This document shows positions 5,128 to 12,656 of a DNA stretch of 13,159 nucleotides, piece by piece (the first letter of the stretch is position 1; every line of letters begins with the position of its first letter). The notes under the pieces are model-generated. The model was not told where the DNA came from. It saw nothing but the letters and a program-made list of their open reading frames with translations, and made no database searches. Origin of the DNA: Microbacteriaceae bacterium (lineage in GTDB: Bacteria; Actinomycetota; Actinomycetes; Actinomycetales; Microbacteriaceae); the NCBI GenBank assembly GCA_947455385.1, contig CANGNR010000026.1:1-13159 (forward strand), in the 5' to 3' direction. Made by a program: the position numbers and the translations under genes.

Positions 5128-8100
5128 ATGTTTCGCTTTGCCAAAGTAAGCCTGAACAACCGCTCTGTGGTCGCACTGATCACCATCGTTATTGCCGCAT
5201 TCGGCTTTCTATCGCTGGGTTCGCTCAAGCAAGAACTGATTCCATCGTTCGCGACCCCTCAGGCCGCCATCGTCACCACCTACCCGGGTGCATCGCCAGC
5301 CGTCATCGACAAGCTGGTCAGCCAACCGATCGAAAACGCGGTTCGCAAGCTCGACGGCCTGGTCACCTCGACCTCGACCTCTCAAAACAACATCTCGATT
5401 GTTCGAGTCGAGTTCGATTACGGCACCACCACCGAAAAGGTGAAGCAAGATCTCTCGTCTGCGCTGACCGGCGTGACCCTGCCAACCGAGGCCAAAGCCT
5501 CCGTGCTCTCGGGTTCGTTTGATTCGGTGCCGATCATCGCGCTTGCCGTCTCTGCAAACGACGGCAACAACGAAGCCGTAGCACGCACACTTAGCGACGT
5601 AGCCGTTCCGCTGTTCTCGAGCGTCACTGGTGTTCGCGATGTGACGGTCTCTGGTGTTCGTGAAAAGCGCGTTAACATCAAGCTCGACACCGCGGCCATG
5701 ACCGCGAACGGCGTCACTCAGCAGTCGATTACCACGGCGCTTCAGTCCAACGGCTTCATCGTGCCCGCTGGCTCGATCTCAGATAAAAACGGCGGCATCA
5801 GCGTCGAAATCGGAACCCCTGTTGAGACACTTGACGCACTCAAGAACCTGCCGCTGATCGGCACCAAGACCACGGTAAAAACACCGACGATTCCGACCAC
5901 CGGATTTCCCTCTTCGGGATTTCCGAGCAGCGGAGGCAGTAACCCATTCGCCAACCTCGGCGGATCCACAAGCGGCTTCGGCACACCGACCGTCACCACC
6001 AGCACAACCGCGGTCTATCTAAAAGACGTTGCGAAGGTCACCTATGACAACGCCCCGGTCACCAGCATTGCGCGCGTGAACGGCAAAGAAGCTCTAACCG
6101 TTTCGATTACCAAGACCCAAGATGGCAACACCGTTGCCGTTTCGAAGGGTGTGCAGGCCAAACTCGATGAGTTCAAGCAAAAGCTCGGCGACGTGACCGT
6201 CACCACCGAGTTCGACCAGGCCCCATTCGTCGAAAAATCGCTCGAGAACCTAACCAGCGAGGGATTGCTTGGTCTCGGATTCGCGATCATCGTCATCCTG
6301 TTGTTCTTGCTCTCGTTCAGGTCGACACTGGTCACGGCCATCTCGATTCCGACATCCGTGTTGATCACATTCATCGGTCTCAGCGGCTTTGGCTACTCGC
6401 TAAACCTCTTCACACTGAGCGCCTTGACGATTGCCATTGGTCGAGTCGTGGATGACTCAATCGTGGTAATCGAGAACATCAACCGACACCTCTCTTATGG
6501 CGAACCAAAGAAGGTTGCCGTGCTCGAGGCGGTCAAGGAGGTTGCCGGCGCAATCACTTCGGCGACCATCACCACCGTTGCGGTTTTCTTGCCAATCGCT
6601 ACCGTTGGCGGTCTGATTGGCGAGCTGTTCCGTCCGTTCTCGCTGACCTTCACCATTGCCCTGCTCGCATCGCTGCTGGTCTCGCTGACCATCGTGCCGG
6701 TGCTGGCCTACTGGTTCATGAAGTCGAAGGTTGCTGAGCTCGATGAGGCAGCTGTCGACATCGAGGCCCTAAAGGCCAAGGCGCGCGAGGCCGAAGAGCA
6801 CACCGAGCGCAAGGGATGGCTACAGAAGGGCTACTTGCCGGTCATCACCAAGACTCAGAAGCACCCGGTGCTAACCGTGATTGCTTCGCTGATCATTTTG
6901 ATCTTCACGTTCTCGCTGGTTCCACAGCTGAAGACCGACTTCTTGGGTTCATCGGGTTCCAGCGGCTTTGTGCTCAACGAGACCCTATCGCCTGGAGCCA
7001 CGCTCAAGCAGCAAGACGCTGCCGCTGCGAAGCTCGAAGGAATCCTTCTTGCTCGCAAAGAGGTGAAGGTAGTTCAGACGTCGATCGGTTCTTCTGGCGA
7101 TGGTCGCGTTGCGTTCGGCGCAGCAGCCGGCGGCATCTCGGTGCAGGTCACCACCCACGATGGCGTTGACCAGGCCGTTCTGCAAGACTCGCTAACCAAG
7201 GAGTTCACCGCTCGCCCTGAGCTCGGAACCGTCAAGTTCAACACCGCCGGTGGCCCGTCGTTTGGCGGCTCAAGCACCATCGACGTGAAGGTGGCAGCCA
7301 AGACCGACGCCGCCCTGGAAACCGCGATTGCCAAGCTCTCGAGGGCATTCAAGGGCACCGCCAACGTCACCGACATCACAAACTCGCTCGCATCCAAGCA
7401 GCGCACCCTCAAGGTAACGGTTGACCGTCTGGCCGCTGCTAAGAAGGGCCTGAGCGAGGTTGCGGTTGGCGGAATCGTGGCGTCGGCAATGCGCCCAACC
7501 AGCATCGGAAGCGTCAACATCAACAACGCGGCTACGTCGATCTACATCGTGAAGTCATACATTCCGTCGACCGTCGAACAGATCAAGGCCATTTCGATTC
7601 CAACCGCTAGTGGCAATGTGCCGCTGTCATCGATCGCCGCCGTTTCGCTCGTGAAGGTTCCGGTTTCGATCACATCCGAGAAGGGCGACAGAACCGCGAC
7701 CGTCTCACTGACCCCGAGTGGCAACAACCTTGGTGCGATTACCAAGGATGTGACCGCGCGCCTCGACAAGGTGACCGGCGACCTGCCAACCGGCGTGACC
7801 GCGACCCTGGGCGGCGTGAGTGCCTCGCAAGCATCCTCGTTTAGTCAGCTAGGAACCGCGCTGCTAGCGGCAATCGCGATCGTGTTCATCGTTATGGTGG
7901 CCACGTTCTCGAGCATCGCTCAGCCGCTGATTCTGCTCATCTCGATTCCGTTTGCCGCAACCGGCGCATTCGGTCTGCTGCTGGCCACCGACACCCCGCT
8001 CGGTGTTCCGTCGCTGATCGGCATGCTGTTGCTCGTTGGTGTGGTGGTCACAAATGCGATCGTGCTGATCGACCTGATCAACCAATATCGAAAGCAGGGT

Positions 8101-8406
8101 CGCCCGCTGCGCGAGGCAATCTTGGATGGCGCTCGACAGCGACTCCGCCCGATCTTGATGACCGCCCTGGCTACCATCTTTGCGTTGACCCCGATGGCGC
8201 TCGGCGTGACCGGTGGTGGCGGGTTCATCTCGCAGCCGCTGGCGATCGTGGTTATCGGTGGCTTGTTCTCGTCGACCCTGTTGACGCTGATCATTGTGCC
8301 AACGCTGTATCTGTTGGTCGAGGGTCGCAAGGAGCGTCGCGCAGCCAAGAAGAAGGACAAGCGCGTGGCAAAGCGTGAGGCCAAGGCTCAGACTCAGCCG
8401 GCCTAA
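5128..8406 (+). CDS. RND-family efflux transporter permease (AcrB/SwrC-like)
   Basis: This 1,092-residue membrane transporter of the HAE/RND type expels amphiphilic compounds using the proton gradient. It has the duplicated layout: a membrane segment at about 12-34, a large extracellular domain, a bundle of segments around 390-535, a second half starting with a membrane segment near 575, a second extracellular domain, and a bundle around 910-1060. The proton-relay motif GRVVDDSIVVIENI carries D442 and D443. The lysine found in the matching transmembrane 10 site of AcrB is replaced by T975 in VVVTNAIVLIDLI. RLRPILMTALA is conserved. A Gly/Ser/Thr-rich insertion with tandem GFPSS lies at about 252-295, and the C terminus is a basic tail (KERRAAKKKDKRVAKREAK). 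ATG at 5128 has AGGA five bases upstream. The frame is open further upstream to 4765, but that part overlaps potA antisense and is not family-like. No adaptor or outer-membrane partner is adjacent, as expected for a Gram-positive SwrC-like pump. Confidence 0.92.
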   Translation: MFRFAKVSLNNRSVVALITIVIAAFGFLSLGSLKQELIPSFATPQAAIVTTYPGASPAVIDKLVSQPIENAVRKLDGLVTSTSTSQNNISIVRVEFDYGTTTEKVKQDLSSALTGVTLPTEAKASVLSGSFDSVPIIALAVSANDGNNEAVARTLSDVAVPLFSSVTGVRDVTVSGVREKRVNIKLDTAAMTANGVTQQSITTALQSNGFIVPAGSISDKNGGISVEIGTPVETLDALKNLPLIGTKTTVKTPTIPTTGFPSSGFPSSGGSNPFANLGGSTSGFGTPTVTTSTTAVYLKDVAKVTYDNAPVTSIARVNGKEALTVSITKTQDGNTVAVSKGVQAKLDEFKQKLGDVTVTTEFDQAPFVEKSLENLTSEGLLGLGFAIIVILLFLLSFRSTLVTAISIPTSVLITFIGLSGFGYSLNLFTLSALTIAIGRVVDDSIVVIENINRHLSYGEPKKVAVLEAVKEVAGAITSATITTVAVFLPIATVGGLIGELFRPFSLTFTIALLASLLVSLTIVPVLAYWFMKSKVAELDEAAVDIEALKAKAREAEEHTERKGWLQKGYLPVITKTQKHPVLTVIASLIILIFTFSLVPQLKTDFLGSSGSSGFVLNETLSPGATLKQQDAAAAKLEGILLARKEVKVVQTSIGSSGDGRVAFGAAAGGISVQVTTHDGVDQAVLQDSLTKEFTARPELGTVKFNTAGGPSFGGSSTIDVKVAAKTDAALETAIAKLSRAFKGTANVTDITNSLASKQRTLKVTVDRLAAAKKGLSEVAVGGIVASAMRPTSIGSVNINNAATSIYIVKSYIPSTVEQIKAISIPTASGNVPLSSIAAVSLVKVPVSITSEKGDRTATVSLTPSGNNLGAITKDVTARLDKVTGDLPTGVTATLGGVSASQASSFSQLGTALLAAIAIVFIVMVATFSSIAQPLILLISIPFAATGAFGLLLATDTPLGVPSLIGMLLLVGVVVTNAIVLIDLINQYRKQGRPLREAILDGARQRLRPILMTALATIFALTPMALGVTGGGGFISQPLAIVVIGGLFSSTLLTLIIVPTLYLLVEGRKERRAAKKKDKRVAKREAKAQTQPA

Positions 8407-8415
8407 GCCGCTGGT

Positions 8416-8421
8416 TAGAAT
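8416..8421 (+). promoter_or_regulatory. Possible -10 element for orn
   Basis: TAGAAT lies 10 bases after the pump stop codon and is identical to the -10 proposed for tRNA-His (9088-9093). It would start transcription near 8428, inside the 5' arm of the terminator stem, giving orn a leader of about 41 bases. A competing choice is TAGTTT at 8456-8461, which would start RNA at 8468-8469 and give a leaderless orn transcript. The sequence alone does not decide between them. Confidence 0.3.
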
Positions 8422-8422
8422 T

Positions 8423-8463
8423 GGGAGGTCTGCGATAAACGTCGCAGGCCTCCCCTAGTTTTT
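8423..8463 (+). terminator. Intrinsic terminator after the RND pump gene
   Basis: A 13-bp stem (8423-8435 with 8442-8454, one G-T wobble) encloses the six-base loop TAAACG. It is followed after four bases by a run of five T (8459-8463). The stem is G-C rich at its base (GGGAGG/CCTCCC). This is a textbook rho-independent terminator 16 bases after the pump stop. It sits directly in front of the orn start codon, only five bases from the T-run. Confidence 0.85.
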
Positions 8464-8468
8464 GGCGT

Positions 8469-9077
8469 GTGATTACTATTTCTGAAAACCTCGTCTGGAT
8501 CGACTGCGAGATGACCGGGCTAGACCCCGAGCAAGACTCGCTGGTTGAGATCGCCGTTGTGATCACCGACTCCGACCTGAATGTACTCGACCCCGGCATC
8601 GACCTGGTGATCAAACCCCGTGCCGAGTCGCTGGCCCAGATGAACGAGTTCGTAACCAACATGCACACCGAGTCGGGCCTGATTCACGAACTAGAAGGCG
8701 GCTACGACCTCGTTGAGGCAGAGCAACTGGTTCTCGAATACATCCAAAAGTTCGTGCCCAACGCCAAAGAGGCCCCCCTGGCCGGCAACACAATCGGCAC
8801 CGACCGAATGTTCATCAACCGCTACATGCCACGAGTTGATCAGCACCTTCACTACCGAAACATCGATGTGTCGTCAATCAAAGAACTAGGCCGCCGCTGG
8901 TATCCGCGAGTTTATTTTCAGCTGCCAAAGAAGACCGGCGGGCACCGCGCGCTTGCCGACATCCTGGAGTCGATCAAAGAACTTCGCTACTACCGCGAGA
9001 CGGTGTTTGTGCCACTGCCCGGCCCCAACAGCGCTGAGGCTCAGGCGGCAGCCGAAAGAGTCTCGACCAGCCAATAA
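8469..9077 (+). CDS. orn: Oligoribonuclease (3'-5' exoribonuclease)
   Basis: This 202-residue cytoplasmic enzyme degrades two- to five-base RNA fragments, and in many bacteria linearised c-di-GMP, to mononucleotides. The DEDDh exonuclease signature is complete: D12 and E14 in WIDCEMTGLD, D112 in NTIGTDRMF, and H159 and D164 in GGHRALAD. The length is slightly over the usual 180 or so because of a non-conserved alanine/serine-rich C-terminal tail after LPGPNS. The GTG start at 8469 gives an N terminus (MITISENLVWIDCEMTGLD) that lines up with the known family start. No ribosome-binding sequence precedes it. The preceding bases are the T-run of the pump's terminator, so the mRNA is either leaderless or has a leader made of that hairpin. 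TAA lies at 9075-9077, and tRNA-His follows after 52 bases. Confidence 0.95.
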   Translation: MITISENLVWIDCEMTGLDPEQDSLVEIAVVITDSDLNVLDPGIDLVIKPRAESLAQMNEFVTNMHTESGLIHELEGGYDLVEAEQLVLEYIQKFVPNAKEAPLAGNTIGTDRMFINRYMPRVDQHLHYRNIDVSSIKELGRRWYPRVYFQLPKKTGGHRALADILESIKELRYYRETVFVPLPGPNSAEAQAAAERVSTSQ

Positions 9078-9087
9078 CCGAACCTGC

Positions 9088-9093
9088 TAGAAT
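9088..9093 (+). promoter_or_regulatory. Putative -10 element for tRNA-His
   Basis: TAGAAT lies 36 bases upstream of the tRNA 5' end, just after the orn stop. It would start transcription near base 9100. The matching -35 is unclear; TCGACC near 9063-9068 is a weak candidate with a long spacer. The tRNA could also be transcribed by readthrough from orn, since no terminator separates them. Confidence 0.4.
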
Positions 9094-9129
9094 CTTTAGG
9101 TTGCCTGACCGAAAAGGTTCGGCGTCATG

Positions 9130-9205
9130 GTGGGTATAGCTCAGCTGGTAGAGCGCCTGGTTGTGGTCCAGGAGGCCGCGGGTTCAAGCCCCGTTACTCA
9201 CCCCA
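9130..9205 (+). tRNA. tRNA-His (anticodon GTG)
   Basis: A full cloverleaf is visible: acceptor GTGGGTA with TACTCAC, D stem GCTC/GAGC, anticodon stem CCTGG/CCAGG around the loop TTGTGGT, and T arm GCGGG-TTCAAGC-CCCGT. The anticodon is GTG. Histidine identity is supported by discriminator C73 (9202) facing a G at 9129 (the -1 position). The 3' CCA (9203-9205) is encoded, unlike in the tRNA-Arg of this window. A terminator follows within five bases. Confidence 0.97.
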
Positions 9206-9209
9206 AGAA

Positions 9210-9242
9210 AAAACCGCCCCAGACATCGTCTAGGGCGGTTTT
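9210..9242. terminator. Bidirectional intrinsic terminator between tRNA-His and gatB
   Basis: AAAACCGCCC (9210-9219) pairs with GGGCGGTTTT (9233-9242). Beyond one mismatch, AGAC/GTCT (9221-9224, 9228-9231) closes an ATC loop. On the plus strand the stem ends in TTTT for tRNA-His. On the minus strand it runs into six T (complement of 9208-9213) for the gatCAB operon, whose stop is 16 bases away. It is probably stronger in the gatB direction. Confidence 0.85.
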
Positions 9243-9257
9243 GCTTTAAGCGTATAA

Positions 9258-10760
9258 CTACTGGGCTGCGCGCTCGAGAATGAGTTCGCGAACACGACCG
9301 GCATCTGCCGAGCCCTTCATGGCCTGCATGACTGCGCCAATGACGGCTCCTGCTGCCTGAACCTTGCCCTCGCGGATCTTCTCGAGAACATCAGGCTGCT
9401 TGGCAAGCGCCTCGTCGATGGCGGCAAGCAGAGCTGAGTCATCCGAGACGACCTCGAGGCCACGCGCGGCAACTACCGACGACGGCGAACCCTCGCCGGC
9501 GAGCACGTAGCCGAGTACCTCGCGAGCCAGGCGGTCGTTGATCTTGCCCGACTCAACTAGGGTTGCCAGTTCGGCGACCTCGGCAGGAGTGATTGCCAAC
9601 TCGGCGGCATCTTTCTCTTCGGCGTTAGCGATGCGGGCGAGCTCGCCAGTCCACCACTTGCGGGCAGACTGCGGCTTGGCGCCGGCGGCTACCGTTTCGA
9701 CGATTTGGTCGAGCAGGTCGGCGTTTACAACGTCGCGAAACTCGAGGTCGCTGAAGCCCCACTCGCCCTGCAGGCGCTTGCGGCGAACCGAAGGCTGCTC
9801 TGGCAACGCGGCGCGAAGGCTCTCGATGAGCTCCTTCGACGGCTGCACCGGAACCAGGTCTGGCTCAGGAAAGTAGCGGTAGTCGTCGGCGTCAGACTTT
9901 GGTCGACCAGAGCTGGTTGCTCCCTTGTCCTCGTGCCAGTGACGGGTCTCTTGGGTGATGGTTCCACCCTTAGCGAGGATGGCGGCCTGACGCTGAATCT
10001 CGTAGCGAACTGCTCGCTCGATCGAGCGCAGCGAGTTGACGTTCTTGGTCTCGGTGCGAGTGCCAAGCTTCTCAGCGCCGTGGAGGCGAAGCGAAACGTT
10101 CGCGTCGCAGCGCACGTTGCCGCGCTCCATCCGAGCGTCTGAGACGCCGAGCGCCTTGACTATCTCGCGAATCGAACGAACGTACGCGGCAGCGAGCTCT
10201 GGAGCCTCTGCACCAGCGCCGTAAACAGGCTTGGTCACGATCTCAACCAGAGGCACGCCGGCGCGGTTGTAGTCGACTAGCGAATACTCTGCACCCTGGA
10301 TGCGGCCGGTGTTGCCACCGACGTGGGTTAACTTGCCAGCATCTTCTTCCATGTGCGCGCGCTCGATAAGCACGGTGAAGGTCTTGCCAGAAGGAACCTC
10401 GACCTCGAGCTGACCTTCGTAGGCAATTGGCTCGTCGTACTGCGAGGTCTGAAAGTTCTTGGCGAGGTCGGGATAGAAGTAGTTCTTGCGGGCGAAACGG
10501 CCGGTTGGCGCGATTTCGCATCCGAGGGCAAGACCGATCGAGATGCTCGACTCGACCGCACGGCGGTTGACCGCTGGCAGCGAACCTGGCAGTGCGATGC
10601 AGATCGGGCAGACGTTGGTGTTTGGCTCATCGCCAAACTCGTTGCGGCAGCCACAGAACATCTTGGTCTTGGTGTTCAACTCAACGTGAACCTCTAGACC
10701 GATAACGACCTCGAACTGCTCGAGAGCCTTCTCGTAGTTCATCAATTCGTCTTTTGCCAT
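9258..10760 (-). CDS. gatB: Aspartyl/glutamyl-tRNA amidotransferase subunit B
   Basis: This 500-residue cytoplasmic subunit of GatCAB binds mischarged Glu-tRNA(Gln), and where applicable Asp-tRNA(Asn), activates the carboxyl group with ATP and uses ammonia from GatA to form the amide. The start FEVVIGLEVHVELNTKTKMFCGC is diagnostic. The zinc cysteines are C36, C38, C51 and C54 (CGC...CPIC). Other family marks are ARKNYFYPDLAKNFQ, the VDYNRAGVPLVEIVTKP strand, RCDANVSLR and the YRYFPEPDLVP segment. The C-terminal YqeY-like tail ends in AVMQAMKGSADAGRVRELI. Length is normal. ATG at 10760 has GGAGG about ten bases upstream, within the end of gatA. The two genes are separated by two bases, so they are co-transcribed and probably translationally coupled. 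The operon ends at the shared terminator. Confidence 0.97.
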   Translation of the reverse strand: MAKDELMNYEKALEQFEVVIGLEVHVELNTKTKMFCGCRNEFGDEPNTNVCPICIALPGSLPAVNRRAVESSISIGLALGCEIAPTGRFARKNYFYPDLAKNFQTSQYDEPIAYEGQLEVEVPSGKTFTVLIERAHMEEDAGKLTHVGGNTGRIQGAEYSLVDYNRAGVPLVEIVTKPVYGAGAEAPELAAAYVRSIREIVKALGVSDARMERGNVRCDANVSLRLHGAEKLGTRTETKNVNSLRSIERAVRYEIQRQAAILAKGGTITQETRHWHEDKGATSSGRPKSDADDYRYFPEPDLVPVQPSKELIESLRAALPEQPSVRRKRLQGEWGFSDLEFRDVVNADLLDQIVETVAAGAKPQSARKWWTGELARIANAEEKDAAELAITPAEVAELATLVESGKINDRLAREVLGYVLAGEGSPSSVVAARGLEVVSDDSALLAAIDEALAKQPDVLEKIREGKVQAAGAVIGAVMQAMKGSADAGRVRELILERAAQ

Positions 10761-10762
10761 GG

Positions 10763-12265
10763 TTAGCGCACCTCCAACTCGGGAGCAAAGTCAATCATTC
10801 GCTTGCCCCACTGCTCTTCGTGCATGGTCTCGAGCGCCGCACCCACTTGGTAGAGGCGCGAGTCTTCGCGAGCGGGTGCGAGAAGCTGGATGCCGACCGG
10901 CAGGCCATCCTCGTCTGCAAGACCGTTCGGAATCGAGATGCCGGGGATGCCCGCGAGGTTGGCCGGGATGGTCGCGATGTCGTTGAGGTACATCGCCAGC
11001 GGATCTTCGAGCTTCTCGCCTAGCTTGAACGCGGTGGTCGGAGCGGTCGGCGAGGCCAGAACGTCTGCCTTGGCGAAGGCGGCCGCAAAGTCGCGCTGAA
11101 TCAGCGTGCGAACCTTTTGAGCGCTGCCGTAGTAGGCGTCGTAGTAACCGCTCGAGAGGGCGTAGGTGCCAAGGATGATGCGGCGCTTGACCTCTGGGCC
11201 GAAGCCGGCCTCGCGGGTCGCCGCCATCACGCGCTCGATGGTTGGGTTGCCATCTGGAGCCTTGCGCAGACCGAAGCGAACCGAGTCAAACTTGGCGAGG
11301 TTCGAAGAAGCTTCGGCAGGCAGAATCAGGTAATAGGCGGCAATCGCATATTCGAAGCTTGGGCACGAGACCTCGACGATCTCGGCGCCGGCGGCCTCGA
11401 GCAGACGCAGGCTCTCGTTGAATCGAGCCTTGACACCGGCCTGGAAGCCCTCGCCGTTCAGCTCCTTGATGACGCCGACCCGAAGGCCCTTGACGTCTTG
11501 GCGCTTGGCTGCCTCGACCATCGAGCCGAGCGACTCCGGCAGCGAGGTGCTGTCGTGCGGGTCGTGCCCGCCGATGAGGTCTTGCAGCAGCGCAGCGTCG
11601 AGAACGTTGCGGCTAACTGGGCCGACCTGGTCTAGCGACGATGCAAGAGCAATCAGGCCGTAGCGCGAAACGGCGCCGTAGGTCGGCTTGATGCCGACGG
11701 TTCCGGTGACAGCGGCAGGGAATCGAATCGAACCACCGGTGTCAGAACCGAACGCGATTGGAGCCTGGAACGAGGCAACGGCCGACGAAGAGCCACCGCC
11801 CGAACCACCTGGGATGCGGGTGAGGTCCCAAGGGTTCTTGCTAGGGCCGTAAGCCGAGAACTCGGTGGACGAACCCATTGCGAACTCATCCAGGTTGGTC
11901 TTGCCGAGAATCGGCATGCCAGCCTCGCGGATCTTGCGCACCACGGTGGCGTCATACTGAGGAATCCAACCCTCGAGAATCTTCGAACCGGCAGTGGTCG
12001 GAGCATCCGTGGTGGTCAGGTTGTCTTTGACGGCAATCGGCAGACCGGCGAGCGGGTGCAGCTTCTCACCAGCGGCGCGCTTGCGGTCGATCTCGGCGGC
12101 GGTGGCCAAAGCCGACTCTGGCGAGACGTGCAGGTACGAGTGAACGGCGCTGTCGACGGCGGCGGTGCGGTCGATGTGGGCCTGGGTTACCTCAACCGAC
12201 GAGACCTCGCCGCTGCTTAGCAGGTCAACGAGCTCGCTGGCGTTTTTGCGAATGAGTTCAGACAT
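10763..12265 (-). CDS. gatA: Aspartyl/glutamyl-tRNA amidotransferase subunit A (glutaminase)
   Basis: This 500-residue amidase-signature enzyme releases ammonia from glutamine and passes it to GatB. The Ser-cisSer-Lys triad is complete: K80 in PIAVKDNL, S155 in GGSGGGSSSA and S179 in GSDTGGSIRFPA. The spacing matches, from memory, the staphylococcal enzyme. GKTNLDEFAMGSS and KPTYGAVSRYGLIALASSLDQVGP are further hallmarks. ATG at 12265 (MSELIRKNASELVDLL) was preferred over an in-frame start five codons earlier. GAGGAG, located in the last codons of gatC, is correctly spaced for it, and the earlier start would overlap gatC. The gap to gatC is four bases and to gatB two bases. No abnormal or missing residue was seen. 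Confidence 0.97.
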   Translation of the reverse strand: MSELIRKNASELVDLLSSGEVSSVEVTQAHIDRTAAVDSAVHSYLHVSPESALATAAEIDRKRAAGEKLHPLAGLPIAVKDNLTTTDAPTTAGSKILEGWIPQYDATVVRKIREAGMPILGKTNLDEFAMGSSTEFSAYGPSKNPWDLTRIPGGSGGGSSSAVASFQAPIAFGSDTGGSIRFPAAVTGTVGIKPTYGAVSRYGLIALASSLDQVGPVSRNVLDAALLQDLIGGHDPHDSTSLPESLGSMVEAAKRQDVKGLRVGVIKELNGEGFQAGVKARFNESLRLLEAAGAEIVEVSCPSFEYAIAAYYLILPAEASSNLAKFDSVRFGLRKAPDGNPTIERVMAATREAGFGPEVKRRIILGTYALSSGYYDAYYGSAQKVRTLIQRDFAAAFAKADVLASPTAPTTAFKLGEKLEDPLAMYLNDIATIPANLAGIPGISIPNGLADEDGLPVGIQLLAPAREDSRLYQVGAALETMHEEQWGKRMIDFAPELEVR

Positions 12266-12269
12266 GCGC

Positions 12270-12566
12270 TTACTCCTCATCCAAGATTGCGGCGACCTTG
12301 AAGCGGCCTTCTGCCGACTCTGGCGCGCCCGAAAGGGCCTCGGCCTGGGTTAGTGATGGCTCAACGACGTCTTCTCTAAAGACGTTTGCCATCGGAATCG
12401 GGTGGCTGGTGGCCGGCACATCGCCTGCGACGGCGGCATTAACGGTGGCAACCGAGTCGACAATCAGCGATAGCTGCTCGGTGAGGCGATTTACCTCTTC
12501 GTCGGTGACCAAGATGCGGGCTAGGCCGGCAAGATGGCGAACCAAATCGGGGGTGAGTTCAGACAT
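12270..12566 (-). CDS. gatC: Aspartyl/glutamyl-tRNA amidotransferase subunit C
   Basis: This 98-residue small subunit wraps around and stabilises the GatA-GatB pair in the tRNA-dependent amidotransferase. The start MSELTPDLVRHLAGLARILVTDEE, the helix LTEQLSLIVDSVATVNA and the end LREDVV-like segment (FREDVVEPSLTQAEAL) through EGRFKVAAILDEE match the family. ATG at 12566 gives the usual length. The frame is open further upstream to 12740, but that part overlaps the divergent TipAS-like gene and has no family similarity. There is no good ribosome-binding sequence; the leader is mostly taken up by an inverted repeat. It is the first gene of the gatC-gatA-gatB operon, and its last codons form the ribosome site for gatA. 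Confidence 0.94.
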   Translation of the reverse strand: MSELTPDLVRHLAGLARILVTDEEVNRLTEQLSLIVDSVATVNAAVAGDVPATSHPIPMANVFREDVVEPSLTQAEALSGAPESAEGRFKVAAILDEE

Positions 12567-12571
12567 TAAGT

Positions 12572-12600
12572 GGCATCCGTCTACTAAGCGGGTGGATGCC
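12572..12600. repeat. Inverted repeat GGCATCC-N15-GGATGCC in the gatC leader
   Basis: GGCATCC at 12572-12578 and GGATGCC at 12594-12600 are perfect inverted copies. Their centres are 22 bases apart, about two helical turns. The pair lies between the proposed gatC -10 (12609-12604) and the gatC ATG (12566), so it covers the likely start of the mRNA. It could be an operator for a dimeric regulator or a leader hairpin holding the weak GGA before the start codon. On the plus strand RNA the stem can extend by four more pairs, three of them wobble. Confidence 0.4.
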
Positions 12601-12609
12601 TCAAGTTTA
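12599..12609 (-). promoter_or_regulatory. Putative -10 region of the gatCAB operon
   Basis: The minus strand reads TAAACTTGAGG from 12609 to 12599. TAAACT fits a TANNNT -10 hexamer and would place the transcription start near 12597, about 31 bases before the gatC ATG. The same 11 bases precede tRNA-Arg (1113-1103). No good -35 is evident. The divergent gene's promoter must lie in the same short interval; TATTCT at 12624-12629 is a candidate. Confidence 0.4.
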
Positions 12610-12656
12610 CCCTTTTGCTTGGCTATTCTTGGCTTCGAAGAGGCGGCAGGAGCGCG

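Noticed and set aside
7074..8384. Minus-strand open frames of about 150 codons (7074-7526 and 7920-8384) opposite the RND pump
   Set aside because: They are composition-driven shadows of a conserved gene, with no family-like sequence and no ribosome sites that I could see.
9078..9122. 8-bp inverted repeat CCGAACCT / AGGTTCGG around the tRNA-His promoter
   Set aside because: The arms are short and 29 bases apart, the left arm lies upstream of the proposed start so no RNA hairpin forms, and it could easily arise by chance.
11117..11635. 172-codon plus-strand open frame opposite gatA
   Set aside because: It is a shadow of the strongly supported gatA gene, with no recognisable domain; long antisense frames are expected in G+C-rich coding DNA.
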